Shown piece after piece: positions 34,740 through 46,989 of a DNA stretch of 64,000 bases (positions are counted from its first letter, which is position 1; every line of letters begins with the position of its first letter). This DNA comes from Cerioporus squamosus (Eukaryota > Basidiomycota > Agaricomycetes > Polyporales > Polyporaceae). The DNA is taken from NCBI GenBank assembly GCA_022592435.1, contig JABYQS010000061.1, forward strand, positions 148,535-212,534, given 5' to 3'. The notes under the pieces are model-generated. The model saw only the letters and a list, made by a program, of their open reading frames with translations. It was not told the DNA's origin and ran no database searches. The translations under genes were made by a program, and so were the position numbers.

Positions 34740-36454
34740 GCCCGCCGCTGGGGGTCGATGTAAGTGCTGTGTGCGCCGCCGATGTGTATCTATTCCTAGA
34801 CTGTAGATCCGACTGAAGATGCTGGACGCGCGCGATCGATGTCGATGTCGATTTACGACTGGTTCATGGCTATCCCTGTCGCTATCTCTTTTCACGTTTT
34901 CTCGTCTCTCCACGTCGAGGGCCGCACACACCCACCATCTCACAAGTGCGCACTGCGTGCGCCGTGGGACGTGGGCTCTGTCGGTTCGCCGTCGAGTGCT
35001 CGCTGTTACTTACTGGTTACACTGCGCTCTCTCGTTAACGTTGTTGTGGTGCTTCCGGATCCATACCTCGCCTCGTCCTCGTCCTCCCTCGCTTTGCATT
35101 TCTGTAAACTGTCACTCTCTGGTGTGTGTACTATGATGTATACCTCCTGTAATACATTGTCTCGGCTTCGCCCTACTCATCTCTCCACTAGGTGTTCCGC
35201 TGGCCGACTGACCCTCAGGCCTTGCTATCAGCTCACTGTCGTCGCGGACCGTCTCGCAGAGGCCAGGCTGGGACCGACAGACGCCGCTGTGTCGAGATGC
35301 GATCGTGACCATTGTGTCCCTCAGACACTCATGGAGTTCTCCTATAGGCGACAGCCCCCTCTAACGAACCTCCTCGCCTTCCGATCTTCAGAGCTTCAAG
35401 TTTCAGAGACGGGCTATGTAGCTTCCAGTCATCCTCAGCTCCTAGGTGCATCTGACGCTGCGTCGTCGACCGCTTGCTTGTGGCCGGGCCGCGAGAGCAT
35501 GGAGCCCCCGGAGCGGGACTCCAGAGCTCTTGTGACCATGCGTCTCGTCATCGAGACTCGAGACGGCGTCATACACTTCGTCGGGTATACTTATGAGGGA
35601 GGCTTTGCGTGTATACGTAGAGACGTGCGTCATGCGCATACAGTCTCGCGGTCAGTGGCGCTACGGGTGCAGCGCAGGACGGAACATAGTACTTATCGAT
35701 TGGGTAGGAAGGACGTCTATGAGGTTATGATGATAGTTGCGTCAGATTCTCCGCCTCCGAGATGGTCCCGTACCGGCCTCAGACTCGGACGAATGGGTGC
35801 GACACCGTGAGCATTCACTGCGTTTTGAGGGCTCCTAGTTAACATTCGAGCTCCGATCAACAGATGATAACTGGTGGCGTAGTCCTGTGTAGTCAAACCT
35901 GAATTGTCCCCCGGGTCGACTTCTGAATGCTGGTGAGGGGATGTTATCTGTAAGAGTACTTGAGTCTCAGCTAGCTGAGGCAGCTGAGATCGGTTGCAGA
36001 AGGTTGCAGCTACTCGAACCGGGTTCGAGTAGGCCGCCAACTCGCTACGTGTACTAGGTTGTGATGCATGTGACCTGTTTGGACGGTAGCGCCTACTAGC
36101 GTGTACTAGAGGATATTTTCCTCTGGAATCACTGGTCTTCAACAGCGTGCAACTACCTGCTTTCTCCTGAGACACTCGCGCTTCCACTAACCGGGGTCAA
36201 AACGCAGTGATTGGCAACGTCAAGTACTAGTAGCCTCAGGCTCAGAGTATATAGTAGGTGGTACGGCGAGGGCTTGCGATGCGCTCCGGGATGTCGCTCT
36301 GTCCCGCACGGTGCTCGTTCATGGATATGGTGTACTTGAACTAGAGGGTCAAGCGGGTCGTAGCATCGTACCACTTGCGAACATGGGGGCCAGCGGGCTA
36401 GTACGGGCAGAGCGGCGGCGCTGCGAGACTCCGAGAAACACGGAGCGGCTGGTA
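34740..36454. other. Intergenic with small palindrome
   Basis: A 323-codon open frame (34839-35810) has no domain and begins right after the histidine-rich gene, so it may be untranslated sequence of that gene. A near-perfect hairpin with 11-bp arms (CTACTCGAACC and its complement, one base between) sits at 36010-36032. No gene is called. Confidence 0.45.
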
Positions 36455-36469
36455 GACACGCTCACGTGC
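36455..36469. repeat. Target-site duplication, left copy
   Basis: GACACGCTCACGTGC, identical to 37301-37315, marks the LINE insertion site. Confidence 0.9.
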
Positions 36470-36476
36470 GTTCGAA

Positions 36477-37076
36477 CGACACCCCGATAACCACCTTTAC
36501 CTCCACTACTGTCCGTCGCACGTCGGCGTAGCCGAGAACGAAGCCGTGGATGCCGATGTACGACACACTGCGCAGTTCCCAGAGGAGATTCCCTCTGGTC
36601 CCTTCCCTACATCACACGCATACGCCAAGAGCCTCATCACTGAGGATGCGATCTCTGAGTGGCAGCGCATGGCTGATGCGGACCCACGCAAGTATTGGGG
36701 CCGCTATCATCTGCGGCATCCGGCGTTCAGACGCTTCCGGCACTCAGGCACCTTCCCACTCAAACGAGTTGGAGGTCCACCCTCTCTCACCGCTCGAGTT
36801 ATACGCTGCATCACCAACCACGCCCCTACTGGCCAGTATCGCGACAGATTTAGGAGCCGCCATCAAGAACCGACGATGTGCATACTGCACTCGGGCGCAC
36901 CAGCCTACCACACGCGCGAGCACGTCCTGTTCCGCTGCAGTTACTACACACGCAAGTACCGCTACTGCTCGGTCGAGGACCTCCTGGAGTCTCTCGACCC
37001 TTTCTATGATATTCAGCAATTCCTCCAGGATAATCCGACGGCCATGTCCTTCGAGGACATCCCGGATTATACCTAG
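36477..37076 (+). pseudogene. C-terminal fragment of LINE polyprotein (RNase H end and tail)
   Basis: The open frame begins in the RNase H region with NHLYLHYCPSHVGVAENEAVD, the His-x-Gly...Asn-Glu-x-x-Asp block typical of LINE RNase H. It continues through a basic tail to CILHSGAPAYHTREHVLFRC, a Cys/His cluster common at LINE C-termini, and stops at 37076. The endonuclease and reverse-transcriptase domains are missing, so the copy cannot move by itself. Confidence 0.85.
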
Positions 37077-37300
37077 GGGGAGCCAGCCTGTCGTGACTCG
37101 TCACTCGCACGTTAGGGCGATCCCAACGCACACTCTTCCTCTCGCGCCTCAGTGAAATCGGTAGATATGTTTGCGGGATCATTGCGAAAACCCGCGAGTT
37201 TTTGTTGCAGACGGCTGTCCAAGCACTGCATGTAGTATTGTAGTAGTGTAGCGTAGCACTACGAATATACCCTCAGACCCAAAAAAAAAAAAAAAAAAAA

Positions 37301-37315
37301 GACACGCTCACGTGC
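37301..37315. repeat. Target-site duplication, right copy
   Basis: GACACGCTCACGTGC directly follows the poly(A) run and repeats the left flank exactly. Confidence 0.9.
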
Positions 37316-38145
37316 TCCGCGCCGTGTCCGGCAAGCGCTCTCCCCGCCGCGCCTGCGATGGCACATCTTCGCCTTCCCCCCTTCCTCCTTCAAGCCACCG
37401 GCGGCCAGTCCTCACCGCAAGGTAGAGCAAAACGGTACCATTGTGCTACTTTGACTAGGTCAGAAAGACTGAGCGCACGACAAACGACGCAGGAACAGAC
37501 ACGCAACGCTACTAGCCGTGACCCCCTACCCGCCAGCCTCTGAGGCTGACATCCGCCAGCTTCCTACCTGTGGGCATACAAGAGATTCCTTTGGTGCGCA
37601 TTCTAATCTCACTTCTCTCTCCTTCCTCCTTCCTCCCCCCATCTTCCCTGCTCCGCTCCCACTCCCTATCCCATCCCGGTCGCGTCTTCGCCCTTCCTCC
37701 GCCACGTCCTCAACCCTGGCCTCAACTCTCGCTTCGTCCGCTGTGTCTACACCCTCCATGTGCTTGTTCTTCTATGCTCTTTCATACTGAGTACGTCCTC
37801 ACTCCCTCTCACACTCTCGGTAGACTCCGGATGTCGAGCACCCAAGCCGAAGATACCCACCGCCATCCGAGCTGAAGTCACCGAGGTACGAAATCGTCAT
37901 AGCCTTTTCCGCTGCGGCTGACGTTCACACTTACGCTACGGACTGCGGGTAGAGGTGCGGCAGGTCCGGGAGGCTGACCGGAGAGCGGGCGGGTCAGACC
38001 TAGGCTGACGTTCAGCTACAGTAGTCGGTGAGCCATCCCATCTCCCCACACTATCTCAACCATCACCGACCCCTCGCCCAGTTCAAACCCACTAGCAGGT
38101 TGGCGTGCCGCAGTGCAGTGAGTATCTGTCATGCTCGTCCATTCT

Positions 38146-38196
<51 letters not shown>

Positions 38197-38222
38197 CCGC
38201 TGACCTACTACTATTGCTGCAG
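37316..38222. other. Intergenic leading into the micro-exon-like array, with GTC microsatellite
   Basis: Pyrimidine-rich sequence at 37600-37760 could be promoter-like. A perfect run of sixteen GTC units occupies 38146-38193 and is followed by CTGAC and a TGCAG acceptor at 38217-38222, so it may lie inside an intron of the array. No start codon can be assigned with confidence. Confidence 0.45.
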
Positions 38223-39721
38223 GTCCGCGGATAAGGTAGGTCGTCTCCTTGCATCTCGGTTCGGGCGGTGACTGACTTTGTGCTGCGGGTGTAGTGTAGA
38301 TGAAGGTACGTTTTTTGTCCGCATGTCTGTCTGTTTGCAGGTTCTGTTGGGCATGGGACTCGGAGGGAGGCAGGATGGAAGACGTCGGTGGGTCGCGAGT
38401 GCTTGCCGTTCGCTGCCGCGGTTTTAGGACGAGTCTGACGAAGTATCACTCGCAGGTGTCATGGCGCAGGGTAGTAAGTCATTTGTCTGCGCACCGTCTG
38501 TGGCGGGCGGCTGACGGTCGAGTGGCAGAAGTGTGTGGTACGTCTGTTGCGGGTCGACGCTCGCGGCCCGTGCGATATTGGTGAGTCGGATCATTCCTTC
38601 TTCCGCCTGCACGAGACGGGATCTAACGAGCACGTCCAGGGATGCCGGAGAAGGTAGGTCGTTTCCTTGCGTGTCATGTTGGTGCATTGCTGACTTGGTG
38701 TTGCAGGGCCGGAAGGTACGTCCGTTTCTTGCATTGGTCTGGGGCTGATTAGTGTTCTAGGTCCGGGTTTTGCTGTCGGCGCTCTGTGCTACGTGCATCC
38801 GGTGTAGGCTCGTGGGTACGTCGTTTTCTATCCCCTCGGCGAGGTGATCTGAGCATCCATTCATTCCCACCTTGACCGGCAGGTCTGGAGGTTCGGAAGG
38901 TAGGTGTCGGGTTCGGCGTCCGCGTCGGGGTTCCTCTGGTGCAAGGTGGGTTCGGAGCGCAAGGTACGCGTTTTCTCATCCTGAGGGAGGGACAATTCAA
39001 GCGTCCTGGCGCATACCTCTCCGCGGTCCTCGGGACGAGTACCTGCCGGCGGGCTACCTGGGTATCCAAGGATCTCAGGCAGTGCGTCGGGATGGGAAAC
39101 CGAAATGCGCACGGAAGGTGCGTCTTCGCTTCCTCTCCGGTTGGCTGACGGACTGCTGTGTAGGCCGCGAGGGGATACTGCAGGCTTGGGACTGCGAATG
39201 GTGAGTGATATCTTCCTGCCTTGTTCATGTATGTGTAACGGACGCTGATGAGTTCTTCCAGGCGCGACGGAGAAGGTAGGTGGTTTCCTTCGTTTCTGTG
39301 TCGTGTCTGTACTGATTTCGTGTTGCAGGGTCGCGAGGTACGTCCGTTTCGTTGCGTTGTGTGTGGCTGACAGTGGGGTGTTCTAGGTCCTGGTTCTGGG
39401 GATGCGTACGGTAGGTCCGACGACGTGCGATGCGGCTATGTGGTACGTCGCATTGGCAGTCCCTCCCTATGAACGAACGAGACGAACTGACTCATCACTT
39501 CTTCCAGGGACGGCTTGCAAGGTGCGTCCTGGAAGGTGAAGGGGAAGGTGAGCAAGAAGGTACGTTTTTCCTACTATCCCGAGGGAGGGACGCATGTCCT
39601 GGCGCATACCTCTCCGTGGTCCTCGGGACGAGTACCCGCCCGTGGGCTGTTCGGCACCAAGCAGGTCGCTGGCGGGGAAACCGAAATGCGCTATGAGGTG
39701 CGTGCTTCATTTGCTCAATGT
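38223..39721 (+). repeat. Tandem array of micro-exon-like modules, possible novel gene
   Basis: At least two units (A about 38640-39210, B about 39262-39721) and a partial first unit (38223-38340) repeat the same order of tiny segments bounded by splice-like signals. Unit A: 14 nt (38640-38653), gap 53, 9 nt (38707-38715), gap 45, 55 nt (38761-38815), gap 67. Unit B: 14 nt (39262-39275), gap 53, 9 nt (39329-39337), gap 49, 56 nt (39387-39442), gap 65. Gaps start GTAGGT or GTACGT, most contain CTGAC/CTGAT and end TTGCAG, TCTAG, CCAG or GGCAG, as normal introns do here. Both units continue into a similar 100-bp block around CTGGCGCATACCTCTCCG. The spliced product cannot be framed without transcripts; a lysine-rich stretch near 39520-39559 is the only protein-like part. 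A non-coding RNA or decayed duplicate is possible. Confidence 0.55.
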
Positions 39722-40296
39722 ACAATAGTCAGCTCGGACACGCGGGGGTTGTGACACCCGCTTCGATCCTTCGGTTCTGACTGCTTCATCAGGAAAAGCC
39801 TCCCTCGGATATGGCGCTACATGTCGCGGAATGTTTGTGATATAGCGCGCAATGTTGTCATCATGGTGTATGGTGGGCATGTTGGCACCATGGAGTAGAC
39901 CCCAAGTTTCATGGTGAGGTATGCGCTGGTATGCGCAGATATCTCAACACATGTTCATGACATATGGAGCAATGTCGACAGTATTTTCTTCATATGGCAC
40001 ACCATGGAGGCTTTAAGGCGAATATAGAATACCATTAATGCACGACGGCAGAGGAACTCATACAGTACATGATTACTACCACGAGACGTGCCAGGTTTCG
40101 AAGTACTGATACTAGGCTGGGGGTATGAGAGCAATCAAGGAGTGCATAGCGGGAGAGGGTCATGAACAAGGGCGTAATGGACATCGGAATCATTAGCGAG
40201 CGAGCGTAGAAGAGCGGACATCGGATAAGACAAAGATATGTAGGAGAACTTCGAAGCGGTTGCGCCGTGAAGGACAGGGTTGTTAGTCCTTGATGA
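39722..40296. other. Left flank of the Plavaka element, repeat-rich
   Basis: No gene. Motifs built from GCGC, ATGTTG and CATGG recur. One, ATAGCGCGCAATGTTGTCAT at 39842, matches the complement of a block near 47169-47193 at 21 of 25 positions and may be part of a terminal inverted repeat. Confidence 0.45.
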
Positions 40297-43193
40297 TCAA
40301 GTGCATGCTGCCTTGCGTGCGCGAATGGCATCCCAATCCACCTTGGCTCGGGAGCCAGAATTTGCGGCCTGAGAAGCTTGACGAACACGTCCACCTCTAA
40401 GACACTGATCAGCAACGACATGCTGACGGTCACCAATGGAGCACTCACGACGCATAGACGAGCATGCCATGCATCAGCTCGTGGTACTCGCCCGGGTGTG
40501 CCTTGGTGTAGTTCAGAGCGATATTATAGTGGTCCTTGAACGAGTCATGACAGGCGTTCCCGGTGAACTCGCTGTCACTGTGGTTGATGAGGTCCAGCAG
40601 TGCGGACTCGAGCTGCCAATGAAGAGGATAAATATTGGTTATGCATGAGCGATGCCCGGGGAACTCACCGCAGTGGTCGTAAAAGCAATCATGGTAGGAG
40701 GGACCTCGGGTGCATCGGGATGCGAGTCGGAGATGGAGCGCAGCATGCCAAGATTGCTGATGCCAATATCATGGTACTGCTTTGACACGAAGAACGCCGC
40801 CTTGACGATCTCCTTGATGCCTGCGCCCGCAAACGGCCTGGATCTATCATAAACACCCTGTCGAGATGGTTAGCAACGTGGCAGGATGGCTAGTCGAGTC
40901 AACGACGTACATCAGCGTTCCGAGGATACAAGAAGTTGACGTCCTGTGACAGTTCGCGCAACTCGGCAGGTGTCCGGTCACGCCACTGGTCCTCCAGGGG
41001 TGCATTGCGATCAGCGCGCTCGTTTGGAACACGGAGTGCAGTCTCCAGGATCTGGGCCGCGGTATCCTTGATGGCTTTTCGCAAGTTGCGCAGTCGTCCA
41101 GCAACCTAGACAGAAACATTTCAGCACCATATACACAAGAGATCATCATCATGATGTAGACGAACATATGCACAGAGCGGCTTGATGTAGAGCGCCTGAG
41201 AGCCGGCCAAGAGGCGATGAGCGACGTCGTACTTCCCATCGTGATTGAGCTTGAAGGCGGCCTCCATGAGCGCATCATAAGCGAATTGCTCGAGGCCGCG
41301 TGCCTCGAATGCTGTGTACTTTGGGCATTCGAGCGTGTATTCGCCTATAAGAAGGAGGAGGCTTCCAATACGAACAGCTTCGCGCATGACATCAGCCATG
41401 GCAGGCTGCATGCTCGTAATCGACACCTTCCAGGACGAGTTACTCGCTGGGCTCAGGGCACTAGAGATGTCGGTATGCGGAAGCCAGGGTACGGTGTCGT
41501 CGTCCTCGCTCTCGAGCTTGACCTCCTTCAAGTTACCCTTGCCCTTGTTGGAGGCAGTCACAGTCGGCATCTGAGTAGTGTCAGTAGTCTTGCAATGTAC
41601 ACATATATTGATGCCAAACCTTGGAGACTAGCTTGGCCTGCTTGCGAGAGAGTTTCGGCTGTGGCTGAATATATGCCGTACATCAGCAGCTTGAACGACA
41701 AGTTGGTCAGCAAGCTCACCAAACTCGCGTTCTGCTCATCGTCACTGGGCTGATCAAAAGGAGCTTGCATGATGCCGAAGTCATCATCTGTCGTCGGAGG
41801 TCCATGGACATCGTCGACGCCGCTTGAGGTGGAGGAGACACTGATTGCTCGGGCATGCGCTTGACGCGGAACAGTCTGGGAGGAATGAGGTGCCGGACGG
41901 GCGTGTTCCTGGCGGTCATCAACCTTCGCCAGTGCAGGAGGTTTGTGCGAAGTGAACGAGACCGCCTGAGATGGGTTACAACCACACACAGACTCCAAGT
42001 GGACACGGAGACTGCGGCTTACCTCTGCTGCCAAATCTCCACCACCTTCATCTCGCTCCTCAACTGCTTCGTCGTCCTCCTCGGCATCTGGCTCCATCTG
42101 CTGATCCTCGCCTTCATCGTTCAGGGATTCCTCGTGTTGCTCGTGGGTTTTCGTGGCTGTAGCAACTTGAAGGGCGCGCTTCCGTGCATACTCTGATAGG
42201 CCAAGATTGAACGCGCTGATCAGGCCGAAGGAACTCATAGTACGTACTAGGCGGTTCCACAACAACAGGCTCCTCATCGGAAGACACCGCGTCATCGTTG
42301 ATCTTGGCTGCTGGAGGGGGTCGGGCTTTGGTGCGCATGCGGTCAGCAGAGAGAAGAAGATAGACGCTGCGACGTGCATAGACGCGCGGAAGTGCCCAAT
42401 ATGGGTCCCGTACTAACCTGCCGACCGTGACTTCTCCGGGACAACCTTCGCCTTCTTTGCAGCCTTCTCTGTTACGCGTGCGGTAGGCCTTGAATATCAA
42501 TGCAGTTGTACTGACAGTGTTGACATACCAGTAAGTGTCTCGGAATCCTTTGATGTCACGGTAGCGGTCACGGTAGCACCCCGCTTACGCTTGGTAGGCG
42601 ATGGGTTTGTCGGTTCGACTTGCATCGCGTCCTCTGGAGTGTAAGCATGTGAGCCTGAATGCGCTGACTTCATCTTCATAGGACTTACCATCGACATGAG
42701 TGTCGCATGCTTTGGTCTTGGCCGCTGCTTGCTGCGGCTTCAAGCCGACCTTGACCTTCCCCGGGCCCGGAAGTGGCACTACGCCCGGGCCCGTAGCCTG
42801 CTCGGATTGGAGAACCGGAGGCTTCGCCTTCGACGTTGTAGGCTTCTCTGCTCAAGAAGGTATGTGTATTTGTGGCAATCAGGGGAACCTGTGTCACTTA
42901 CTTGTGGACTTCAGACCCTTCTGCGTGCCCTCTGAGGCCGTAGCTCCAGTGCGCTGCCCTATGGCAGTCACCTCAGCGTCCAAACTCGATAGTCAAGCAT
43001 GCTTCAGTACGGGGTAAGTGGGAACTTACCTTGTTGCTGGGTCGTGTTCTTACCCTTCGTCTTACTAGAGGCTGCCTCGGATTCGCATGCTTGCAGCGAG
43101 TCAGCGATGGTGGCTTCTATGCGTGCAGAGCGCCGCGTCGGGTACAATCTGGTGGATTTAGAAGAACCTCCGCCACGAGCCATGCCGTGCTCA
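40297..43193 (-). CDS. DUF6532-type protein
   Basis: The C-terminal region resembles DUF6532, a basidiomycete-restricted domain of unknown function. Visible blocks include AFKLNHDGKYDVAHRLL, AIKDTAAQILETAL, FFVSKQYHDIGISNLGML, PPTMIAFTTTAIHAALLDLI and FKDHYNIALNYTKAHPGEYH, ending VDWDAIRARKAACT (stop 40297-40299). The N-terminal half is low-complexity. It starts MARGGGSSKSTRLYPTRRSA (43193), passes through Lys/Pro-rich linkers (PSPTKRKRGA, KAAKKAKVVPEK) and an acidic stretch (DQQMEPDAEEDDEAVEE). Many small introns are needed; exon 1 is 43030-43193. It is divergent from the Plavaka transposase with about 350 bp between starts, so it could be an accessory gene of that element. The basic linkers suggest a nuclear protein, an inference only. 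Confidence 0.68.
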
Positions 43194-43541
43194 GAATACT
43201 AGTGAGTCCCGCGCAAATGTCGTGTCGATGTTCGAAGAATTAATGAATGTGAGTTGAGTAGGAAAAAACAGAGAAAAGGGTTGACTGGCAGCGGCAGAGT
43301 GAGGGTGTCGCCCAGCGTCGAGAATGGAACCAGGTCGCAGGACTGCCACGCAAGCAGACAAGCAGTGCGAAGTCGGTTGGTGTTCGCTCTGTCCTTGCCG
43401 ATGTGTGTCTGCCCTGAAGCTGATCACGAGCCCGTCAGCCACAGTTAGCCGAATGTTATCGACCATCTACCACGACCACCTCTAAGAGCAGCTCGATGTT
43501 ACTCTGAATCGCAGTCGATCGTCCCTCAGACTCCGTCTTGC
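43194..43541. promoter_or_regulatory. Divergent promoter, DUF6532 gene and Plavaka transposase
   Basis: 348 bp between start codons pointing away from each other. No further element is recognised. Confidence 0.45.
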
Positions 43542-46500
43542 ATGGTTTTCAGATGCAATGGGTGTGGCGCTGAGCCTACCCGACATTCCTCCTTCATCCA
43601 GCATCTCGAGAGAGCTACGGACCCCCGCTGTATCCGAGTTCGAGAAGAGCTAGAGAACACGCTCCGTCGACCATTCCGACATGATCGACCTGCTCCGCTG
43701 CGCCGTCGCCTGTCTCACAATAACCCTGGTGATTCTAGCGGTGCCGGAGCTCCCGAAGATAATCCAGACATCGAGTCCACTCCAGCCCCACAACCGGAGA
43801 ATCCTCCCGCTGAATTCGAAGGCGACTTCTCCGGGAGAAGAGAGGAATACACCGAGGATGACTTTCCGTCTCTCGAAGGGCAGCAGGATGCTCCGCATGC
43901 CAGGGTTCCATCTGATTTCGCCACAACTGTCACGGAATCCGACGACGATGAAGACGATCCGGAAGATGAAGCTGTCGGTCAGGACGCGCTCGATGGAACT
44001 CCCGACCAGGAGCAGGGCCCGACGATAACCACATCTTCTCCCCGACGCAGTCCGAGTGCATCCCCTGCGTGCAGCCGTCGTTCGCAAACCCCAATGGACA
44101 TCGACGCAGGTGCTGACAAAGAGGACTTGCAACAGAGCGCGCAGAATGGCGACGACAATCTGCGCTCCGGGCCAGGAGGTGTTCAACCGGAAGCCCACGA
44201 GCAGCTTCACCAGGCTCCCGTCAAGGTCCGTGCCTATGGAAGACAGGCAGGGGCTATCATCAATGAGTTCGACATCCGTGTCTCCGCATACCGCGAGTAC
44301 CAACTCAAAGTCAATGGGAGCACCGACAATCCCTATGCCCCGTTTGCCTGCGAACTTGACTGGGACCTAGCACGATGGGCAAAGTTGCGCAATATCAGCG
44401 CATCGGCTCTGAATGAGCTCCTCAGTATCAAGGGGGTAAGTGACGTTCATGTGTGTTTCACACTACATAGTGAGGCTCATCCGGAATGCTCACAGATCGT
44501 CGAGAAGCTCGGTCTCTCTTACAAGAATAGCGGCGAGCTCAATCGTGTTATCGACGAACAACTCCCTCTGCGCCGACCCGCCTTCGTTCATCACGAGGCT
44601 ACCGTGATGGGCGAGAAGTTCGACATGTATGCTCGTGATATCATGCAGTGCATCTTAGCACTCTATGGCGATGCTGAACACGCCCGATATCTATGCATCA
44701 TGCCCGAGCGTCACTATGCCGACGCCGACGAGACTATCCGCCTGTACCATGATCTCCATACGGGTCGATGGTGGTGGGATACACAGGTCTGTACCACCGA
44801 CAGCCTGCATTGGAGTTCATCATACTGATGTATCGATCCAGAAAATCGTCGAAGCAAAACAGGCCGGTGGAACGATCGTGCCTGTCATCTTGTCCTCCGA
44901 CAAGACGCAGATCACGCTGTTCCGTAACAAGACAGCGTATCCCGTCTATCTCACCATCGGGAACCTTCCGAAGTCAATCCGTCGCAAGCCGGGACGCCAG
45001 GGCCAAATCCTCCTTGCCTATCTCCCGACAACTCGCCTCGAGCACATCACGAATCAGGCAGCCCGTCGGCGCGTCCTGGGAAACCTCTTCCATGCTTGCA
45101 TGAAGATCCTCGTTCAACCGCTGGAAATCGCCGGCCTCGACGGCGTTCCCATGATGAGTGGTGATGGAGTCTGGCGCCGCTGCCATCCAATCCTCGCCGT
45201 CTACATTGGGGACTACCCGGAGCAGTGCCTGGTTGGCGGTGCTTACACCGGCGACTGTCCTGTCTGCCACTGTCATCACAACGACCTCGAGGAGTTCCCT
45301 TGTACCGCAAGCTGGCGCGATGCCGAGGAAGCTCGCGACGCACTTGAATATCTGGGAAGCGACGACTTCGCGCAGAAATGCCGTGATGCAAACATCAAGC
45401 CTCTCCAGCATCCCTTCTGGGAATTCCTCCCCTACACCGACATCTATCAGTCGATCACGCCGGACGTCTTACATCAGCTCTACCAAGGGGTATTCAAGCA
45501 TCTTCTCTCGTGGTTGAAGGAGGCCTGTGGCGCAGCAGAGATCGACGCTCGGGTCTCGCGGCTCCCGCCTGGTCATGGTGTACGCATTTTCTGGAAGGGC
45601 ATAACGAAGCTTTCACGCGTTAGCGGCGCTGAGCACAAGCAGATTAGCCGCTTCTTGCTGGCTATTGTCGTCGACATGCCGCTTGCGGAAGGTCGCGCGG
45701 CAACAGCTCGTCTCGTACGGGCAACCTGGTCGCTTCTCGACTTCCTGTACCTCGCGCAGTATCCAACCCATACAAGCGACACCCTCACGGCCCTGCACGA
45801 AGCTCTCTCGTCCTTCCATGCAGAGCGCGACATCTTCATTGAGCTCGGTGTGCGCTCTGGCTTCAACATCCCGAAGCTTCACTTCTTGCAGCATTACGCT
45901 CGCTTCATCAAGCAGTTCGGGACCACGGATAACTACAATACGGAGACCACGGAGCGACTTCATATTGACTTCGCAAAGGATGCCTATCGTGCGACAAACC
46001 ACCGCGACGAGTATCCGCAGATGACGAAGTGGTTGGAGCGTCGAGAGAAGGTTCTCCACCACGCGAACTATGTCCTCTGGCGGTTACAGCAGGTGGACAT
46101 CGGTCCCAACGCCCTATTCGCCCATCACGGAATCCGCTGGGAACCCCCTGACCTCAGCTGTCCCCTCCACATCAAAATGACACTCCATCCAACTCGCAAG
46201 GCTGTCCCTCTCACTGAGATCGTCTCACGATCTCGTTACGGTGCCACGTTCTTCGTTGCCGCCCTCGCTCGCTTTGTCACGGAGTATGTCAATCCCACAC
46301 TCACCTCGAACCAAGTCGAGCGACTTCTTCCAAGCTTCCGCTGTCCATTCGAGACGCTCCCAGTCTATCATCGCATCAAGTTCTGGAACGAAGCTGTCTA
46401 CGGCAAGGAGACGTTGGATTCCATCCAGGCCCATCCTCGCAGCATCAATCAGTCCGGAGATATCATCGTCCCTTCCCGCTTTGACACTGCTCTTATTCGG

Positions 46501-46989
46501 GTCATCAATGAGCAAGACGACGCGGAGCCTCAGGCACACGCACACACACGGCGCGGGCTCGACGGTACGCATCACTTCTACCCTGTCTCCTAAGATCTAA
46601 TTGTTGAGTCCTTATTTACTACAGGTTTGCGGGTGGCGCAGGTGCGCGTCGTATTCACGCTGCCGCAGAAGGCCGTCGACCAGTTCTTCCGCGATATACC
46701 AGAAGAACAGCGGCCACCTCGCCACTTGGCGTATGTAGAGTGGCTCACGAAGTTCCCGGCGCGCCCGGAGCGTGATTCAAAGCTATACAAGTTGAAGTGG
46801 GCGATGACAGAAGGCGGTCGATTGGCGTCCGTCCTGCCAGTCGCCGCTCTGCAGCGCAGCGTTCACCTCACTCCCAAATGGAACGGGCCCGTCAATCTCA
46901 CATGGACAAGCGAGAACGTCCTCAAGAAGTGTGATACATTCTTACTCAATGTGTACAAAGACCCGCGCACGCAATTCAATGTATACTAG
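43542..46989 (+). CDS. Plavaka transposase
   Basis: Plavaka transposases are large DDE-type enzymes of basidiomycete cut-and-paste transposons. Four exons (43542-44435, 44496-44786, 44842-46564, 46625-46989) join in phase to about 1090 residues without a stop. The N-terminus MVFRCNGCGAEPTRHSSFIQHL is a zinc-finger-like Cys2...His segment, followed by an acidic disordered region. The catalytic region includes HTGRWWWDTQ, VILSSDKTQITLFRNKTAYP, GGAYTGDCPVCHC, DIYQSITPDVLHQLYQGVFK and NTETTERLHIDFAKDAYRAT. The C-terminal part, VRVVFTLP then HLAYVEWLTKF and ASVLPVAALQRSVHLTPKW, is typical of the family. No lesion is seen, so the enzyme may be functional. Confidence 0.92.

Larger units (their letters stand above)
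36455..37315 (+). mobile_element. 5'-truncated LINE-type retrotransposon with poly(A) and target duplication
   Basis: The body runs from about 36470 to 37300 and ends in twenty A residues (37281-37300). It is flanked by a perfect 15-bp direct repeat, GACACGCTCACGTGC, at 36455-36469 and 37301-37315. This is the signature of target-primed reverse transcription. Inside, only the C-terminal end of the reverse-transcriptase polyprotein remains. The perfect duplication and uninterrupted poly(A) suggest a recent insertion. Confidence 0.9.

Noticed and set aside
34839..35810. 323-codon open frame on the plus strand
   Set aside because: No domain, no typical codon pattern and no splice chain; it begins directly after the histidine-rich gene and is likely untranslated or chance sequence.
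36010..36032. Hairpin with 11-bp arms as a possible RNA gene
   Set aside because: Single small palindrome without a tRNA-like fold or other context.
38124..38240. Poly-arginine frames across the GTC repeat
   Set aside because: Artefact of the microsatellite at 38146-38193.
38749..39725. Homologous minus-strand frames across the micro-exon-like array
   Set aside because: Both units contain them only because the DNA is duplicated; the splice-like signals are all on the plus strand.
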